This document shows positions 34,042 to 43,531 of a stretch of 64,000 bases of DNA, one piece after another. Source of the stretch: Dehalococcoidia bacterium. GTDB taxonomy: Bacteria > Chloroflexota > Dehalococcoidia > GIF9 > AB-539-J10. The first letter of the stretch is position 1, and every line of letters starts with the position of its first letter. The notes beneath the pieces were generated by a model, which made no database searches, was not told the DNA's origin, and saw only the letters and a list, made by a program, of their open reading frames with translations. Both the position numbers and the translations under genes were made by a program. The stretch covers positions 50,981-114,980 of the forward strand of contig PWUU01000069.1 in NCBI GenBank assembly GCA_003562475.1, in the 5' to 3' direction.

Positions 34042-35961
34042 ATGGCAAGACGCGTCATGGAACCGTTCAGAATCGGTCCGCTCTCGCTCAGGAATCGACT
34101 GGTGTTCGCTCCGATTACCACACAGTACGCAGACGAGCGAGGGCGGGTTACGGAGAAGTTGAAAGCCCACTATGAGGTGAGGGCCAGAGGAGGTGCAGGC
34201 CTTATTGTGGTGGAGGCCAGCTATGTGGAGCCGGCAGGACAGGTCTTCGTCAACCAGCTCGGCGTCTACGATGATACGCTGGTGCCGGGCTTGCGCGAAC
34301 TTGCCGGAGCGATCAAGCGGCATGGAAGTGTGGCGGCAATCCAGCTCCACCATGGAGGACGGATGGCCAGGTCGAACCTCTCAGGAGTACAGCCCGTGGC
34401 GCCCTCTGCCGTTGCCGACCCTCGCGGGGAGATGCCGCGTGAACTGAGCGTTGAGGACATACGGGGCATGGTGCAGATGTTTGTACGTGCTGCTGAAAGG
34501 GCACGCGAGGCAGGGTTCGGAGCGGTCGAGATACACGGAGCGCACGGCTACCTGATCGACCAGTTCATCTCAAGGGCTGCCAACAAGCGAACGGACGCCT
34601 ATGGCGGCAGTATCGAGAACCGGGCCAGGTTCCTGGCAGAGGTGCTGGAGGGAATCAGAGGAGCGACGAGCGCCGGATTTCCCGTCTGGGTCAGAATCAA
34701 TGGACGGGAGTACGGCGTTGATGATGGTACTACACTGGAGGAAGCCGTGGAAGTGGCCCGGCTTGCCGAGCGCGCAGGCTCCGCAGCTGTGCATGTGTCG
34801 GCATATGGTCCGTCGAGCCCGACGAACCGCACCACGGCGGTGTTCAGGACTGCGGTCATTGGTCATCTCGCTGCGGCGGTTCGAAAGGCGGTATCGGTGC
34901 CGGTAATGGCGGTCGGGCGCATCACGCCGACGGCAGCGGAAGGACTGATCAATGCAGGGAGTGCCGATCTCGTCGCCGTCGGCAAGGCTCTGCTTGCCGA
35001 CCCCGACATCCCGAGGAAGCTGGCATCTGGCCGAGACGACCGGATAGTGCCGTGCATCGTCTGCATGTGGTGTCGCGACGCGCTTATTCTGCCGGAGATC
35101 ACCGGCATTCAATGCCAGGTAAACCCGAGGCTTGGGCGAGATGATGAGCCGGAAGCCACGGAGACCATGAAGTCGCGTCGAGTACTGGTCGTGGGCGGCG
35201 GCCCGGCTGGCATTCTCGCGGCGGTGAATGCAGCAGACAGAGGACACGCGGTTACTCTCTGGGAGAGAGGCACTGGGCTCGGCGGGCAACTGCTCCAGGC
35301 GGCGGTGCCCCCACACAAAGACCGCATCCGCAGCTACGCCAGGTACCTCGAGAGCGAGGTGGTGCGCACAGGGATACAAGTCCAGTTGGAGCGAGAGGCA
35401 ACGGCTGAGTCGGTGCTCGAAGAGCAGCCCGAGGTGGTCGTCCTGGCGACGGGCCCGCGACAGGTGATGCCCGATATTCCCGGGATCGAGTCTGCGGGAG
35501 CAATCCCTGCGGGCGCGGTTCTGGACGGCTCCGCGCGGGCGGGCAGACGAGTAATCATCATTGGCGGCGAATTCCTCGGATGCGAAACGGCCGAATACCT
35601 TGCCGAGCACGGCAGGGCGGTTACCATCACGAGACGTGGCCCGGAGATGGCGACCCGCGTAGGGCCATCGTTGCGGCCGTATTTCCTGGAGCGACTGCGT
35701 GGGAAGGGCGTCAAACTCATGCCCGGAGTCAGGTATGTCAGAGCCGGGCCGGGACGCCTTACCGTGCAGACTGCTGACGGCGACACGGTAGATCTCGAGG
35801 CCGACACGCTGGTGTATGCCACGGGCGCAACAGGAGACACGAGGCTATACGAGCAGTTGAGAGGCAAGATTGCCGAGCTCCATATGGCCGGCGACTGCGT
35901 CGCGCCGCGATTCATCCGTGATGCGGTGCGCGAGGGCTTTGACGTCGGCTGTCGCCTCTAG
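34042..35961 (+). CDS. NADH:flavin oxidoreductase/2,4-dienoyl-CoA reductase-like enzyme
   Basis: The 639-residue protein fuses an Old Yellow Enzyme TIM barrel with FMN (residues about 1-330), a [4Fe-4S] site and a C-terminal FAD/NAD(P)-binding domain (VLVVGGGPAGILAAVNAADRG near residue 375). This is the layout of 2,4-dienoyl-CoA reductase and trimethylamine dehydrogenase. Barrel motifs include EIHGAHGYLIDQFIS. The cluster cysteines appear to be Cys338, 341, 344 and 358 (Cx2Cx2Cx13C), slightly different from the usual Cx2Cx3Cx11C. It probably reduces an activated C=C bond of an enoyl-CoA or enone. It lies 24 bp after fmt on the same strand; the substrate is unknown. Confidence 0.9.
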   Translation: MARRVMEPFRIGPLSLRNRLVFAPITTQYADERGRVTEKLKAHYEVRARGGAGLIVVEASYVEPAGQVFVNQLGVYDDTLVPGLRELAGAIKRHGSVAAIQLHHGGRMARSNLSGVQPVAPSAVADPRGEMPRELSVEDIRGMVQMFVRAAERAREAGFGAVEIHGAHGYLIDQFISRAANKRTDAYGGSIENRARFLAEVLEGIRGATSAGFPVWVRINGREYGVDDGTTLEEAVEVARLAERAGSAAVHVSAYGPSSPTNRTTAVFRTAVIGHLAAAVRKAVSVPVMAVGRITPTAAEGLINAGSADLVAVGKALLADPDIPRKLASGRDDRIVPCIVCMWCRDALILPEITGIQCQVNPRLGRDDEPEATETMKSRRVLVVGGGPAGILAAVNAADRGHAVTLWERGTGLGGQLLQAAVPPHKDRIRSYARYLESEVVRTGIQVQLEREATAESVLEEQPEVVVLATGPRQVMPDIPGIESAGAIPAGAVLDGSARAGRRVIIIGGEFLGCETAEYLAEHGRAVTITRRGPEMATRVGPSLRPYFLERLRGKGVKLMPGVRYVRAGPGRLTVQTADGDTVDLEADTLVYATGATGDTRLYEQLRGKIAELHMAGDCVAPRFIRDAVREGFDVGCRL

Positions 35962-35976
35962 TCTCACGAGGTGAGC

Positions 35977-36543
35977 CTACAGCCCAATCTCTTCCCTCAC
36001 GTTGCGCATGCCCATGATTGCATCGCTGACGAGATCGCGCAGATCCACGCCGAGCATCTCAGCCCCTTTCTCTATGATCGGGCGGTTGACGCCTGCCGCG
36101 AACGATCTGTCCTTCCATTTCTTGATGACGGACCTGGCCTCCAGGTCGGTGACACTCTTCGACGGACGGACCAGCGCGGCTGCAGTTATGAGGCCGGTGA
36201 GCTCTTCCATCGCGTAGAGAGTCTTGGCGAGGTCGGTCGTGGGTTCTTCGTCGACACAGATGCCCCACCCGTGTGAGACTGCCGCCTGGATGTACTCCTC
36301 GGGCCAGCCTCTCTGTTCCAGGAGTTCGCGGGTTTTCTTGCAGTGCTCCTGGGGAAAGCGCTCGTAGTCGAGATCGTGGATCAGTCCCACGATCGCCCAC
36401 TTCTCTTCGTCCTCTCCCCGCTTGCTCGCCATGTAGCGCATGACACCTTCCACGGCGTAGGCGTGCTTGAGAAGACTATCCGACTTATTGTACTCCCTCA
36501 GCAGAGACAAGGCCTCTTCTCGAGTGGGAGTGTGTGTCTCCAT
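35977..36543 (-). CDS. HD-superfamily phosphohydrolase
   Basis: The 188-residue protein has the HD metal-site pattern: His in LLKHAYAVEGVMRYMA near residue 28, the HD doublet in VGLIHDLDYERFP, and a downstream AVSHGWG and Asp residues. It resembles the uncharacterised HD hydrolases of COG2316. ATG 36543 has a good RBS (AAGGAGG). The frame extends to 36693 but that part lacks similarity and precedes the RBS. It is convergent with the flavoenzyme gene (16 bp). Nucleotide or phosphoester substrates are typical of the fold, but none can be assigned. Confidence 0.85.
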   Translation of the reverse strand: METHTPTREEALSLLREYNKSDSLLKHAYAVEGVMRYMASKRGEDEEKWAIVGLIHDLDYERFPQEHCKKTRELLEQRGWPEEYIQAAVSHGWGICVDEEPTTDLAKTLYAMEELTGLITAAALVRPSKSVTDLEARSVIKKWKDRSFAAGVNRPIIEKGAEMLGVDLRDLVSDAIMGMRNVREEIGL

Positions 36544-36652
36544 GTGATTGCCTCCTTGAGAATGCGTTAGTGACCCTGACACAAGACTATAGTGGGAAAG
36601 ATTCGCGCCGGCAACTTCGACGGAGCGAGACGGCATGCGGGCAACTGGCGCC

Positions 36653-37855
36653 TCAGGATAGCAGGTAGGCCAGCAAAGCCGCGGAGATGACACCGATGAG
36701 AGGCGGCAGCATCAGGCGGTAGACCATACCGAGACGCGCCTTGAAGTACTCCACCGAGAGAACGAGGCACAGGTGCAGCGGAGATACCATGTAACCCAGA
36801 CCTCCAGCCACGTAGGCGAGGAACAGTGCATGAGCGACCAAACCGTCGGAGCCACTCATGAAAGGAAGAAGGAGCGGGAAGGAGATGCCGACAAACGCTA
36901 TGGAGAGGCCCGTGGCGAACCCGATCAGTAGAGGGAGCGTGATGAGGATGACTGGCGGAGCAATGCCCAGCGACTGCATGTCGGTGAACAGCGCATGGGC
37001 AGCTCCTGAGCCCTCAACAAACTCCTTGTAGAGCATGACCGAGAGCAGCAGAAAGAGGACTTTGCCTCCGAGAGCGTAACGCAGTGCCCTTTTCACTTCC
37101 TCAAGCGGGACGCGTTGCTGTATCGCGAGCAGAAGCGAAGCTGTCAGAAAGGAGATCACAGCCTCCACTCCCATCAAGACCATTGCCAGAAGCAGCAGCA
37201 CCGGCCACGCGGCGCGGAACAGCTCTCTGGCCAGCTGTCTGGCTGTCGGCGACCGGGTTGGAGCAGAAGGAGCATCGCGAAGGATGCGATAGCTGACTAT
37301 GCCCCCGAGGAACGCCATCAACGGAATAGCCGGGAGCATTATCAGCACGACGGCCGATAGCGGCATTGAAAGGATTACGCTGGCGGCGATGATGGCGGGA
37401 TACACCGGTGTGGCCAACTCCCATATGTGTCTGAACCAGAAGTTGATGTACGTGGCCTGTTCGGGAGAGAGGCGGAGGCGCTCCGCAAGTCCTTTCACCG
37501 CGGTGGCTGATACAAGCGCGCCGCCGGGCATCGGCACCATACCGATTACGGAAGGAACGACGTGCATAGCCATCTTCGGGCCAATCGACTCCAGGGTGTG
37601 TGCCAGCCTGGTCAGCATCCCTCTCAGTTCCATCAGCTTGCTGAGTGAGAAGGCACATATGACAATGCTGATGAGGCGGTAAGTCTGGAGAGTGGTAAGC
37701 GTGGCCAGCATCAGGCGAGGAGTCTCCCGGGGGGGCAATACCAACAGAGAGAGAACCAGGCCGCCCACGAACACTGCCGGGCCGGGGTGAATCTTGAGCC
37801 GCAACAGCACAAGTATGCTTGTGATCGAGAGCAGGAGGGCGACGGATGGACTCAA
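36653..37855 (-). CDS. DUF401 family integral membrane protein
   Basis: The 400-residue protein is hydrophobic throughout, with about ten predicted membrane spans, and contains VPSVIGMVPMPGGALVSATAV, a typical DUF401 segment (shown in part), and INFWFRHIWELATPVYPAI. DUF401 proteins belong to the ion-transporter superfamily that includes GntP and ArsB-like carriers, so secondary transport of an organic anion is likely. No substrate-linked neighbour is present; an HD hydrolase gene follows and a methyltransferase gene precedes it on the same strand. Confidence 0.88.
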   Translation of the reverse strand: MSPSVALLLSITSILVLLRLKIHPGPAVFVGGLVLSLLVLPPRETPRLMLATLTTLQTYRLISIVICAFSLSKLMELRGMLTRLAHTLESIGPKMAMHVVPSVIGMVPMPGGALVSATAVKGLAERLRLSPEQATYINFWFRHIWELATPVYPAIIAASVILSMPLSAVVLIMLPAIPLMAFLGGIVSYRILRDAPSAPTRSPTARQLARELFRAAWPVLLLLAMVLMGVEAVISFLTASLLLAIQQRVPLEEVKRALRYALGGKVLFLLLSVMLYKEFVEGSGAAHALFTDMQSLGIAPPVILITLPLLIGFATGLSIAFVGISFPLLLPFMSGSDGLVAHALFLAYVAGGLGYMVSPLHLCLVLSVEYFKARLGMVYRLMLPPLIGVISAALLAYLLS

Positions 37856-38118
37856 GGCGTGGTGAACGCCTCCTCGAGGTATTGAGCGGCCCGGTGGGAA
37901 CCGGCAGAGGAGGCCGCACTGAGAGACGCACGCACGATCGACATGGCGAGACCGTGTCCTGACTTGAGCGAAGACGCACCATTATAGTTGATTCGCACTC
38001 GCGCGACAACGGGGGTACGCAGGAGTGCTTGGAGTCGGGGCAAGGCACCGGGCAAGGGGCCCGGCTGGAGGGAATCCGGCTTACACCCTCCGGCCAATGC
38101 CGTAGTAGCGGGACGGTG

Positions 38119-38823
38119 TCACGCGAGCTTGCGAAGGTGGAAAACACAGTGCCCCGCGCTCTTGGGGTCGGTGAAGTACATGAATCCGCCCAACCCTGAG
38201 CTATGGTCCGGCATGATGAGGGTCATCCCGCGACGGGAGAGGAATGCGAGCACCTCCCGTTCATCATAGAGCAGAAACGATCTATCCTCCCCGTAGTCGC
38301 AATCATACAGCGTGAGGACACCACGGCCGTGCTTGAACATAAGCTGCAGGATACCGGAGGAGCGAAGAACGCGCACCAATTCGGGCAGCGTGACCGAGAA
38401 CACCTCGTGTCGAGGGATGTGCTGCAGTACGGCGTTGCAGAGCACGAGGTCGAAGGATCCGTCCTCAAATGGCAATGGTTCTCGCAAGTCGGCAACATTC
38501 ACACGGTCGGCAATTTCCGGATGCAACTCCCGTGCCACCTGGATGCTCTCGGCAACCGCGTCTACACCGTAGGCGTCCCAGCCTTCACGCCACAGGGTGT
38601 ATACGTCCCTTGCTCCCGCGCCGCACCCTGCGTCGAGGGAGCGGGAGCCGGGAGCCAGCATCATGGCACGGTGCAGGAGCACCAGGTCGTCAGTGAGAGA
38701 GGGTACGGACGACCCCACATACACCGATTGCCGGTACTCGTGCGCCACCTCGGCGTACCGTCTGGCCTGGCGCCGATAGAAACCGGCAGACGTGTCCTGC
38801 AGTGGAAGGCCATTCTGGCGCAA
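38119..38823 (-). CDS. Class I SAM-dependent methyltransferase
   Basis: The 234-residue protein has the Rossmann-fold motif I SLDAGCGAGARDVYTLW near residue 60, an acidic residue in YGVDAVAESIQVARE, the methyltransferase-11 motif FDLVLCNAVLQHIP and the following LVRVLRSSGILQLMFK. It resembles small-molecule methylases of the UbiE/Methyltransf_11 group. The C-terminal PDHSSGLGGFMYFTDP is unusual. The acceptor is unknown. A 263-bp non-coding stretch separates it from DUF401, in which I see nothing. Confidence 0.88.
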   Translation of the reverse strand: MRQNGLPLQDTSAGFYRRQARRYAEVAHEYRQSVYVGSSVPSLTDDLVLLHRAMMLAPGSRSLDAGCGAGARDVYTLWREGWDAYGVDAVAESIQVARELHPEIADRVNVADLREPLPFEDGSFDLVLCNAVLQHIPRHEVFSVTLPELVRVLRSSGILQLMFKHGRGVLTLYDCDYGEDRSFLLYDEREVLAFLSRRGMTLIMPDHSSGLGGFMYFTDPKSAGHCVFHLRKLA

Positions 38824-38941
38824 CTCGTATCTCCTGTTCCTTCGGTGAGGGTGGAAGCGGGATACTACCGCCGCGGGGCGCGCGGTCGTCTGCGGCAGTG
38901 CCGAAGCGGAGGCCGCATTGAGTCCGCGGCAAATTCAGGTG

Positions 38942-40027
38942 CTAGACAAACGTCAGCAGCCGCTTCGGACTCTGCACCATGATGGTGTCTATCTGCTCCA
39001 GACTCATACCCTTGCGGCGCATGATGGGCACGACGTTGTCGAGGAGGTGTGCATACCCCGGTCCTCCGTACCGGCACAGCCGCGTCTTGCTGTTGTGGTC
39101 GTGTGACACGAGCAGTTGGTTGACGAACCCGTCGTTGATGAGTGCGACCAGGTGGTCGACTCGGGCAGCGTCGTTCGGCAGGTCCGCCCTTCTTGTCGGG
39201 TCGTCCTCCGAGTACACCATGCGGACGCTCTCTGGCATCCACCCTTCCCACGCAAACAAGTCGTACTCGAGCATGCAGCCGGTCCTGGCCAGCCGCACGC
39301 GATCCTCGTGGAAGAACAGAGTGCGATCGATGTGGCTCATGACCACCCGGGTAACATCGGCGCCAGCCCTGTCCAGGAACTCCACGACCTCGAAAGGAGA
39401 GTTTGGGCTGCGACCGGTGTGGATGTTGATGAAGCCACCCGTCTCCTTCTGGGCGATGGCACCAGCCCGGAGGAACGTCCTCTCGCTCTCCGTCAACGGC
39501 CAGCCCATGATGCCGATCTCTCCGATGAGCCCGGCGCGAATGCCGGTGCCATCCACGCCCTCCATGATATCCCGCACGATATCGCGCGCGATATCGTCTT
39601 CGTTCATGGTCAACCCTGGAGGAAGCGAGTCCTCCACGTAGTAGCCGGCTCCCATGACGATGTGGAGTCCGGTCGCACGCGAGATACGGGCGAGGGCAAG
39701 AGGATCGCGACCCAGCCCGACGTTCGTCATGTCGACGACGGTACGCCCTCCAGAGAGCCGGTACCGCATCAACTCCTCGATGGCCACCTTCTCGTCGAGC
39801 AGTTGCACGTTATCCAGGTTGCTGTACGGGTGATAGCGCACGTACCAGAGGTTGTCGAGGCTCAACGGTTCGCGGGCGATCTGCTTGCCGGTCACGGTCC
39901 GGGGCACGTCGAACCAGATCGACATGTCGATGAGGCAGTGCTCGTGCGGGAGCGTGATGCCAAGGTCGTCGGGAGACACGAGGCCAAGGACGGTCTGTGC
40001 CTTTCCCTGAAGGTGCGGGATACTCAT
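38942..40027 (-). CDS. Phosphotriesterase-family metal hydrolase
   Basis: The 361-residue amidohydrolase-fold protein has a complete binuclear metal site: His28 and His30 (LPHEH), Glu170 (LIGEIG), His203 (INIHTG), His232 (SHID) and Asp310 (VSHDHN). Glutamate rather than carboxylated lysine bridges the metals, as in the phosphotriesterase homology protein and some lactonases, so lactone, ester or phosphoester hydrolysis is possible and pesticide phosphotriesters are not implied. A strong RBS (GAGGAGGTG) precedes ATG 40027. It follows a TIM-barrel-like gene by 32 bp on the same strand. Confidence 0.9.
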   Translation of the reverse strand: MSIPHLQGKAQTVLGLVSPDDLGITLPHEHCLIDMSIWFDVPRTVTGKQIAREPLSLDNLWYVRYHPYSNLDNVQLLDEKVAIEELMRYRLSGGRTVVDMTNVGLGRDPLALARISRATGLHIVMGAGYYVEDSLPPGLTMNEDDIARDIVRDIMEGVDGTGIRAGLIGEIGIMGWPLTESERTFLRAGAIAQKETGGFINIHTGRSPNSPFEVVEFLDRAGADVTRVVMSHIDRTLFFHEDRVRLARTGCMLEYDLFAWEGWMPESVRMVYSEDDPTRRADLPNDAARVDHLVALINDGFVNQLLVSHDHNSKTRLCRYGGPGYAHLLDNVVPIMRRKGMSLEQIDTIMVQSPKRLLTFV

Positions 40028-40059
40028 AGGTTACACCTCCTCGTGTAGCCGCATTCGCG

Positions 40060-41004
40060 TCACACGACCGGCAGTTTGAGGTCGGCGGGACCCGCGGCCG
40101 ACCGTTTAAGGCGTGGCGCGTGGCGTTCCATGATTTCGCAGATCACCTCGGCCATCTTCACCTTCTCTCGCGCGAGGCTGGCGTGCACGCCCTCCTCCGT
40201 CCAGGGCTTGTACAACTCCATCTCGGACCTCGCAGGTTCTATCTTGAAATAGCACGGAGCGGCAACGCGCGCGATCTCCGGCGTCTCCATGATCCGGTAC
40301 GCGCCTCCAAGGGCGTCGCACAGCGAGACGTACACGTCCAGGGGGATCTGCACGGCCTTTCGTATGGCGGCCAGTATGGGCAGAGAGACGTCGGAGCAGG
40401 GGTTGAAGGTGTTGGCGCCGAGTCCCACAAGAAGACGGGCCCCCGCCGGGCTGCCGTGCCCGCCGAAGACGGAGAACTTGAAGACGGTGTCACTCGGCAC
40501 GAAGCCCTGCTCGCGCATCTTCCCGACGATTGAGAGCACACCCTCGTCATACACGAGGAAGCCGCGGAACCCGGCTTCTATGTTACGCATCATATCGGCA
40601 AGCCAGTACGAGATGCTGTCCGATCCCCTGAGCCGCAGGCCGAGCATGCCGCCCTCCCAGGTGTTCGACTCACGAGCTCCCGCGTCCCACGCCTTGCGGG
40701 GACCTACTCCCATGATGACCTCGATGCCCTCGTCGTGAGCCATCTGCGCCATCGCCCTCAATTCACCGGCATCCAGATAGGTGGAACCACCGACAGTTGC
40801 GATTGCCCGATGGACGGGGATGCCCCGCTTGCGGGATTCATCAATCATCGCCTCCATGGTAGAAGCGCGCTCGAGGCCGGCGATCTCGATCCTCCAGTGA
40901 GCGCCATCGGCGAATTGCAGGGGAGAGTCAGGCAATTCCCAGAGATCACGGCCGGGAAGACCCATCGATTCCATGAAGGCGCGTATTTCGCTGAGTGTGT
41001 GCAT
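40060..41004 (-). CDS. Uncharacterised TIM-barrel-like (U32-peptidase-like) protein paired with phosphotriesterase homologue
   Basis: I do not recognise a characterised function. The 314-residue protein has alternating strands and helices suggestive of a TIM barrel, with HWRIEIAGLERASTMEAMID near the start (shown in part), IATVGGSTYLDAGELRAMAQ, and FKFSVFGGHGSP. Similar proteins are sometimes labelled 'peptidase' after a weak likeness to family U32 and, from memory, occur beside phosphotriesterase-family genes. ATG 41004 is preferred (GAGGGAG upstream) over a longer frame from 41046. The short gap to the downstream hydrolase suggests the two act on one compound. Confidence 0.75.
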   Translation of the reverse strand: MHTLSEIRAFMESMGLPGRDLWELPDSPLQFADGAHWRIEIAGLERASTMEAMIDESRKRGIPVHRAIATVGGSTYLDAGELRAMAQMAHDEGIEVIMGVGPRKAWDAGARESNTWEGGMLGLRLRGSDSISYWLADMMRNIEAGFRGFLVYDEGVLSIVGKMREQGFVPSDTVFKFSVFGGHGSPAGARLLVGLGANTFNPCSDVSLPILAAIRKAVQIPLDVYVSLCDALGGAYRIMETPEIARVAAPCYFKIEPARSEMELYKPWTEEGVHASLAREKVKMAEVICEIMERHAPRLKRSAAGPADLKLPVV

Positions 41005-41241
41005 AGCGCAACTCCCTCGCTCCACAGCGCACCTGCGCCGGAGCATGATGATGCACCATTGTAGATGGGACCAACTGGCAAAGGCAACACATCGTATTCG
41101 GACCGGGAGAACCGGTTACGCGACGGCCAGGCCGAACGGGAGGAGCGCGTGGATGACATTGCGGGCAACGGCAGCGATTGCTAGACTAGCCCACTCCGCA
41201 GCGGAATGCAGCGGATATCTTCGCGGCGGCCTTCTCGCGAT

Positions 41242-42546
41242 ATGAGCAGCGCAACAGGACACGCTTCCCCGGATTCTGGCCAGCGCTTCAACCGTGGCTG
41301 GATTGTGCTGATCATCGCCTTCCTCGTAATGGCCTTTGGCTTCGCCTTGCGCAACTCGTTCTCCGTCTTCTATCCAGCCATAGTTGAGGACCTCGGCTGG
41401 AGCAGAGGCGACACCGCAGCCATGTTTTCTCTCAGCATTCTGGTATACGGGTTGCTCTCGCCTGCCGTTGGCAGTCTGGCGGACAGGTTCAAGCCGCAGC
41501 TTGTCGTGGCACTCGGAATAACAATCCTGGGCGGTGGCTTCGCGCTCTGCGGATTCGGTTCACAGCAGTGGCACTTCTACCTGCTGTTCGGTGTGGTAGT
41601 GGCGTTTGGGGTAAGCATGGTAGGGATTACGCCGCTGGCCGCGATCGTCACTCCCTGGTTTACGCGAAACAGGGGACTGGTTTTCGCGGTCCTGGCGGCC
41701 GGCTTCGGCATGAGCCTTGTGGCCGCATCTGCGGCTCAGTACTTGATCTCAACCTACGGATGGCAGAATGCCTATTTCATAGCGGGCCTCTCCTTCATTA
41801 TCGTGATGGTTCCGCTTGTGCTCCTGTTCATACGCCGTCCCTCTCGGGGGCACACGCGGCCAGCTGCTGGAGCGGCCGGGGAGACGGCAGCGGCCCGGTC
41901 GGGCCAGGATGCGACGACAGGGTGGCACAGCACGGACTGGACGCTTGGCCGCGCGCTGAAGACACACCAATTCTGGATGCTGTGGGTCGCGGGGTTCTGT
42001 CAGATCGGCGTGGCGGAGAAGATCGCGATTGCGCACCTGGTCTACTTCTTTCGCGACGTGGGCTACAGCCCGATGGCTGCTGCGACCATCTACAGCGTGT
42101 TCGGAGTAGTGTTTGTCATTGGCAATCTTGCAAGCTCGGTGTCCGACCGGCTTGGCCGTGAGCGGGTGTACCTCCCCGCCTGTATACTCGGCACAGCGTC
42201 GGTCGGCCTGCTGTTCGTAATGAGAGATGCGAGCCAACCCTGGCTGGCCTACGTATTCGCCGTCTGTTTCGGATTCGGCATAGGCGTGCTTCCTCCGGTG
42301 CTGTTCGCAACGATCGCCGACCTGTTTCACGGGAAGTCCTATGGCGCGATTCAGGGCATGCTGGTCCTGGGCATCTCAACCGGTGGCGCCATCAGTCCGT
42401 GGCTGTCTGGCCATCTCTTCGATGTGACCGGATCCTACACGCCAATGCTGTTCATACTTGTCGGAGCGCTTGCCGTGTGCGGCCTGCTTGTCTGCCTTGC
42501 CAGGCCCTCAAAGCTGAGCCCTGTGCGCTCGCACCGCGAAGGGTGA
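41242..42546 (+). CDS. MFS transporter, OFA/monocarboxylate-like
   Basis: The 434-residue protein has 12 predicted membrane spans and a central cytoplasmic loop of about 45 residues. MFS motifs include GSLADRFKPQ between helices 2 and 3 and SSVSDRLGRERVY in the second half. FGFALRNSFSVFYPAIVEDLGWSRGDTA (shown in full only here in part) resembles the oxalate/formate antiporter and monocarboxylate group, so an organic anion is the probable cargo. ATG 41242 was chosen; an ATG at 41206 is in frame but adds a basic extension. It is divergent from the TIM-barrel/phosphotriesterase pair, which may use the same compound. Confidence 0.88.
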   Translation: MSSATGHASPDSGQRFNRGWIVLIIAFLVMAFGFALRNSFSVFYPAIVEDLGWSRGDTAAMFSLSILVYGLLSPAVGSLADRFKPQLVVALGITILGGGFALCGFGSQQWHFYLLFGVVVAFGVSMVGITPLAAIVTPWFTRNRGLVFAVLAAGFGMSLVAASAAQYLISTYGWQNAYFIAGLSFIIVMVPLVLLFIRRPSRGHTRPAAGAAGETAAARSGQDATTGWHSTDWTLGRALKTHQFWMLWVAGFCQIGVAEKIAIAHLVYFFRDVGYSPMAAATIYSVFGVVFVIGNLASSVSDRLGRERVYLPACILGTASVGLLFVMRDASQPWLAYVFAVCFGFGIGVLPPVLFATIADLFHGKSYGAIQGMLVLGISTGGAISPWLSGHLFDVTGSYTPMLFILVGALAVCGLLVCLARPSKLSPVRSHREG

Positions 42547-42649
42547 CGCCGTCACGTAGAACGCGTTTGTTGCACGAGACTCTTGCCTGTAGAATCACAA
42601 TGGGTGCGCGCGGAGGAGTATCACTGAGGAAGGATACGGATCTGAGAAT

Positions 42650-43531
42650 ATGATGGAAAACCGGGAATACCAGGGAATGCATGTCTCAGTAGAGCCAGCG
42701 ACACTGCCGGTGCCTCCAGAGGAGGAGGGTTTCTGGATATCTCCCCGAAATGGGGAGCGCCTCGAACGCATTGCGTCGCGCTCCGGACGTGGCGAGCAGG
42801 TTAACGTGCTCATTCGTGGCCCCAAGGGGTGCGGCAAGACAACCCTTGCGAGGACCTTCGCGGCCCGTTGGCAGAGGCCCTTCTACGAAGTGCACTGCGG
42901 GGCGTTTATCGATGCTGAGCAGTGGTTCGGAAAGGATCGGTTGAACCAGGGCGAGACGTGGTATCGCAAAGCGCGGTTCATCCATGCTGTCGAAACGCCT
43001 TGCTGTGTGGTGCTCCTCGACGAAATCAACAGGGCCCATCCGGAGGTATTGAATGCCATACTGGGACTGCTGGACTGGCGGCGCTCGTTATGGAGCGACG
43101 ATCTTACCTACGAGGTGCGTGTTGCGCAAGGAGTGGTGTTCTTCGCCACCCTCAATGAAGGGGAGGAGTTCTACGGGGTGAATCCACTCGATGCGGCCGT
43201 ACGCGACCGGTTTCCCAGGACCGTACGCCTGGATTATCCTCCCAGGCGGGCGGAGGCAGCGATACTGCGAAGACATGGCCTCGACCCGCGCATGGCTGAC
43301 AAGCTGACTATGTTCGCCCATACGCTGCGAAAGGCAGCGCGGCCAGTCCCGGTTTCCACCCGACAACTCATGGTCGCCGCGGAGGAGATATGTGAGGGCG
43401 CCTCGCTTCGTGAAGCTGTTGAGACGGCGGTGGTGTTTGGCACTGACGACGTGGCGCTCGAGAAGACTGCCCTCCAGGCACTACAGTGGGTGGAGGACGA
43501 ACCCTATGTCGTCGAAGAAGACGAAAGCTGA
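42650..43531 (+). CDS. MoxR-type AAA+ ATPase
   Basis: The 293-residue ATPase has Walker A at residues 57-65 (GPKGCGKTT), Walker B VVLLDEINRAHP (Asp124-Glu125), sensor 1 in FFATLNEG and a C-terminal lid. It resembles MoxR, CbbQ/NorQ and CobS-type ATPases, which work with VWA proteins as chaperones that insert metals or activate enzymes. The VWA partner gene starts within the last 26 bases of this gene, so they are coupled. No chelatase, nitric-oxide reductase, rubisco or CO dehydrogenase gene is beside the pair, so the client is unknown. Confidence 0.9.
   Translation: MMENREYQGMHVSVEPATLPVPPEEEGFWISPRNGERLERIASRSGRGEQVNVLIRGPKGCGKTTLARTFAARWQRPFYEVHCGAFIDAEQWFGKDRLNQGETWYRKARFIHAVETPCCVVLLDEINRAHPEVLNAILGLLDWRRSLWSDDLTYEVRVAQGVVFFATLNEGEEFYGVNPLDAAVRDRFPRTVRLDYPPRRAEAAILRRHGLDPRMADKLTMFAHTLRKAARPVPVSTRQLMVAAEEICEGASLREAVETAVVFGTDDVALEKTALQALQWVEDEPYVVEEDES

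Noticed and set aside
37856..38118. Possible small gene between DUF401 and the methyltransferase gene
   Set aside because: Frames here have no RBS, domain or family-like composition; the region is left as non-coding.
38942..40027. Annotation as a true phosphotriesterase (organophosphate hydrolase)
   Set aside because: The bridging residue is Glu170, not the carboxylated lysine of that enzyme, so the substrate class cannot be claimed.
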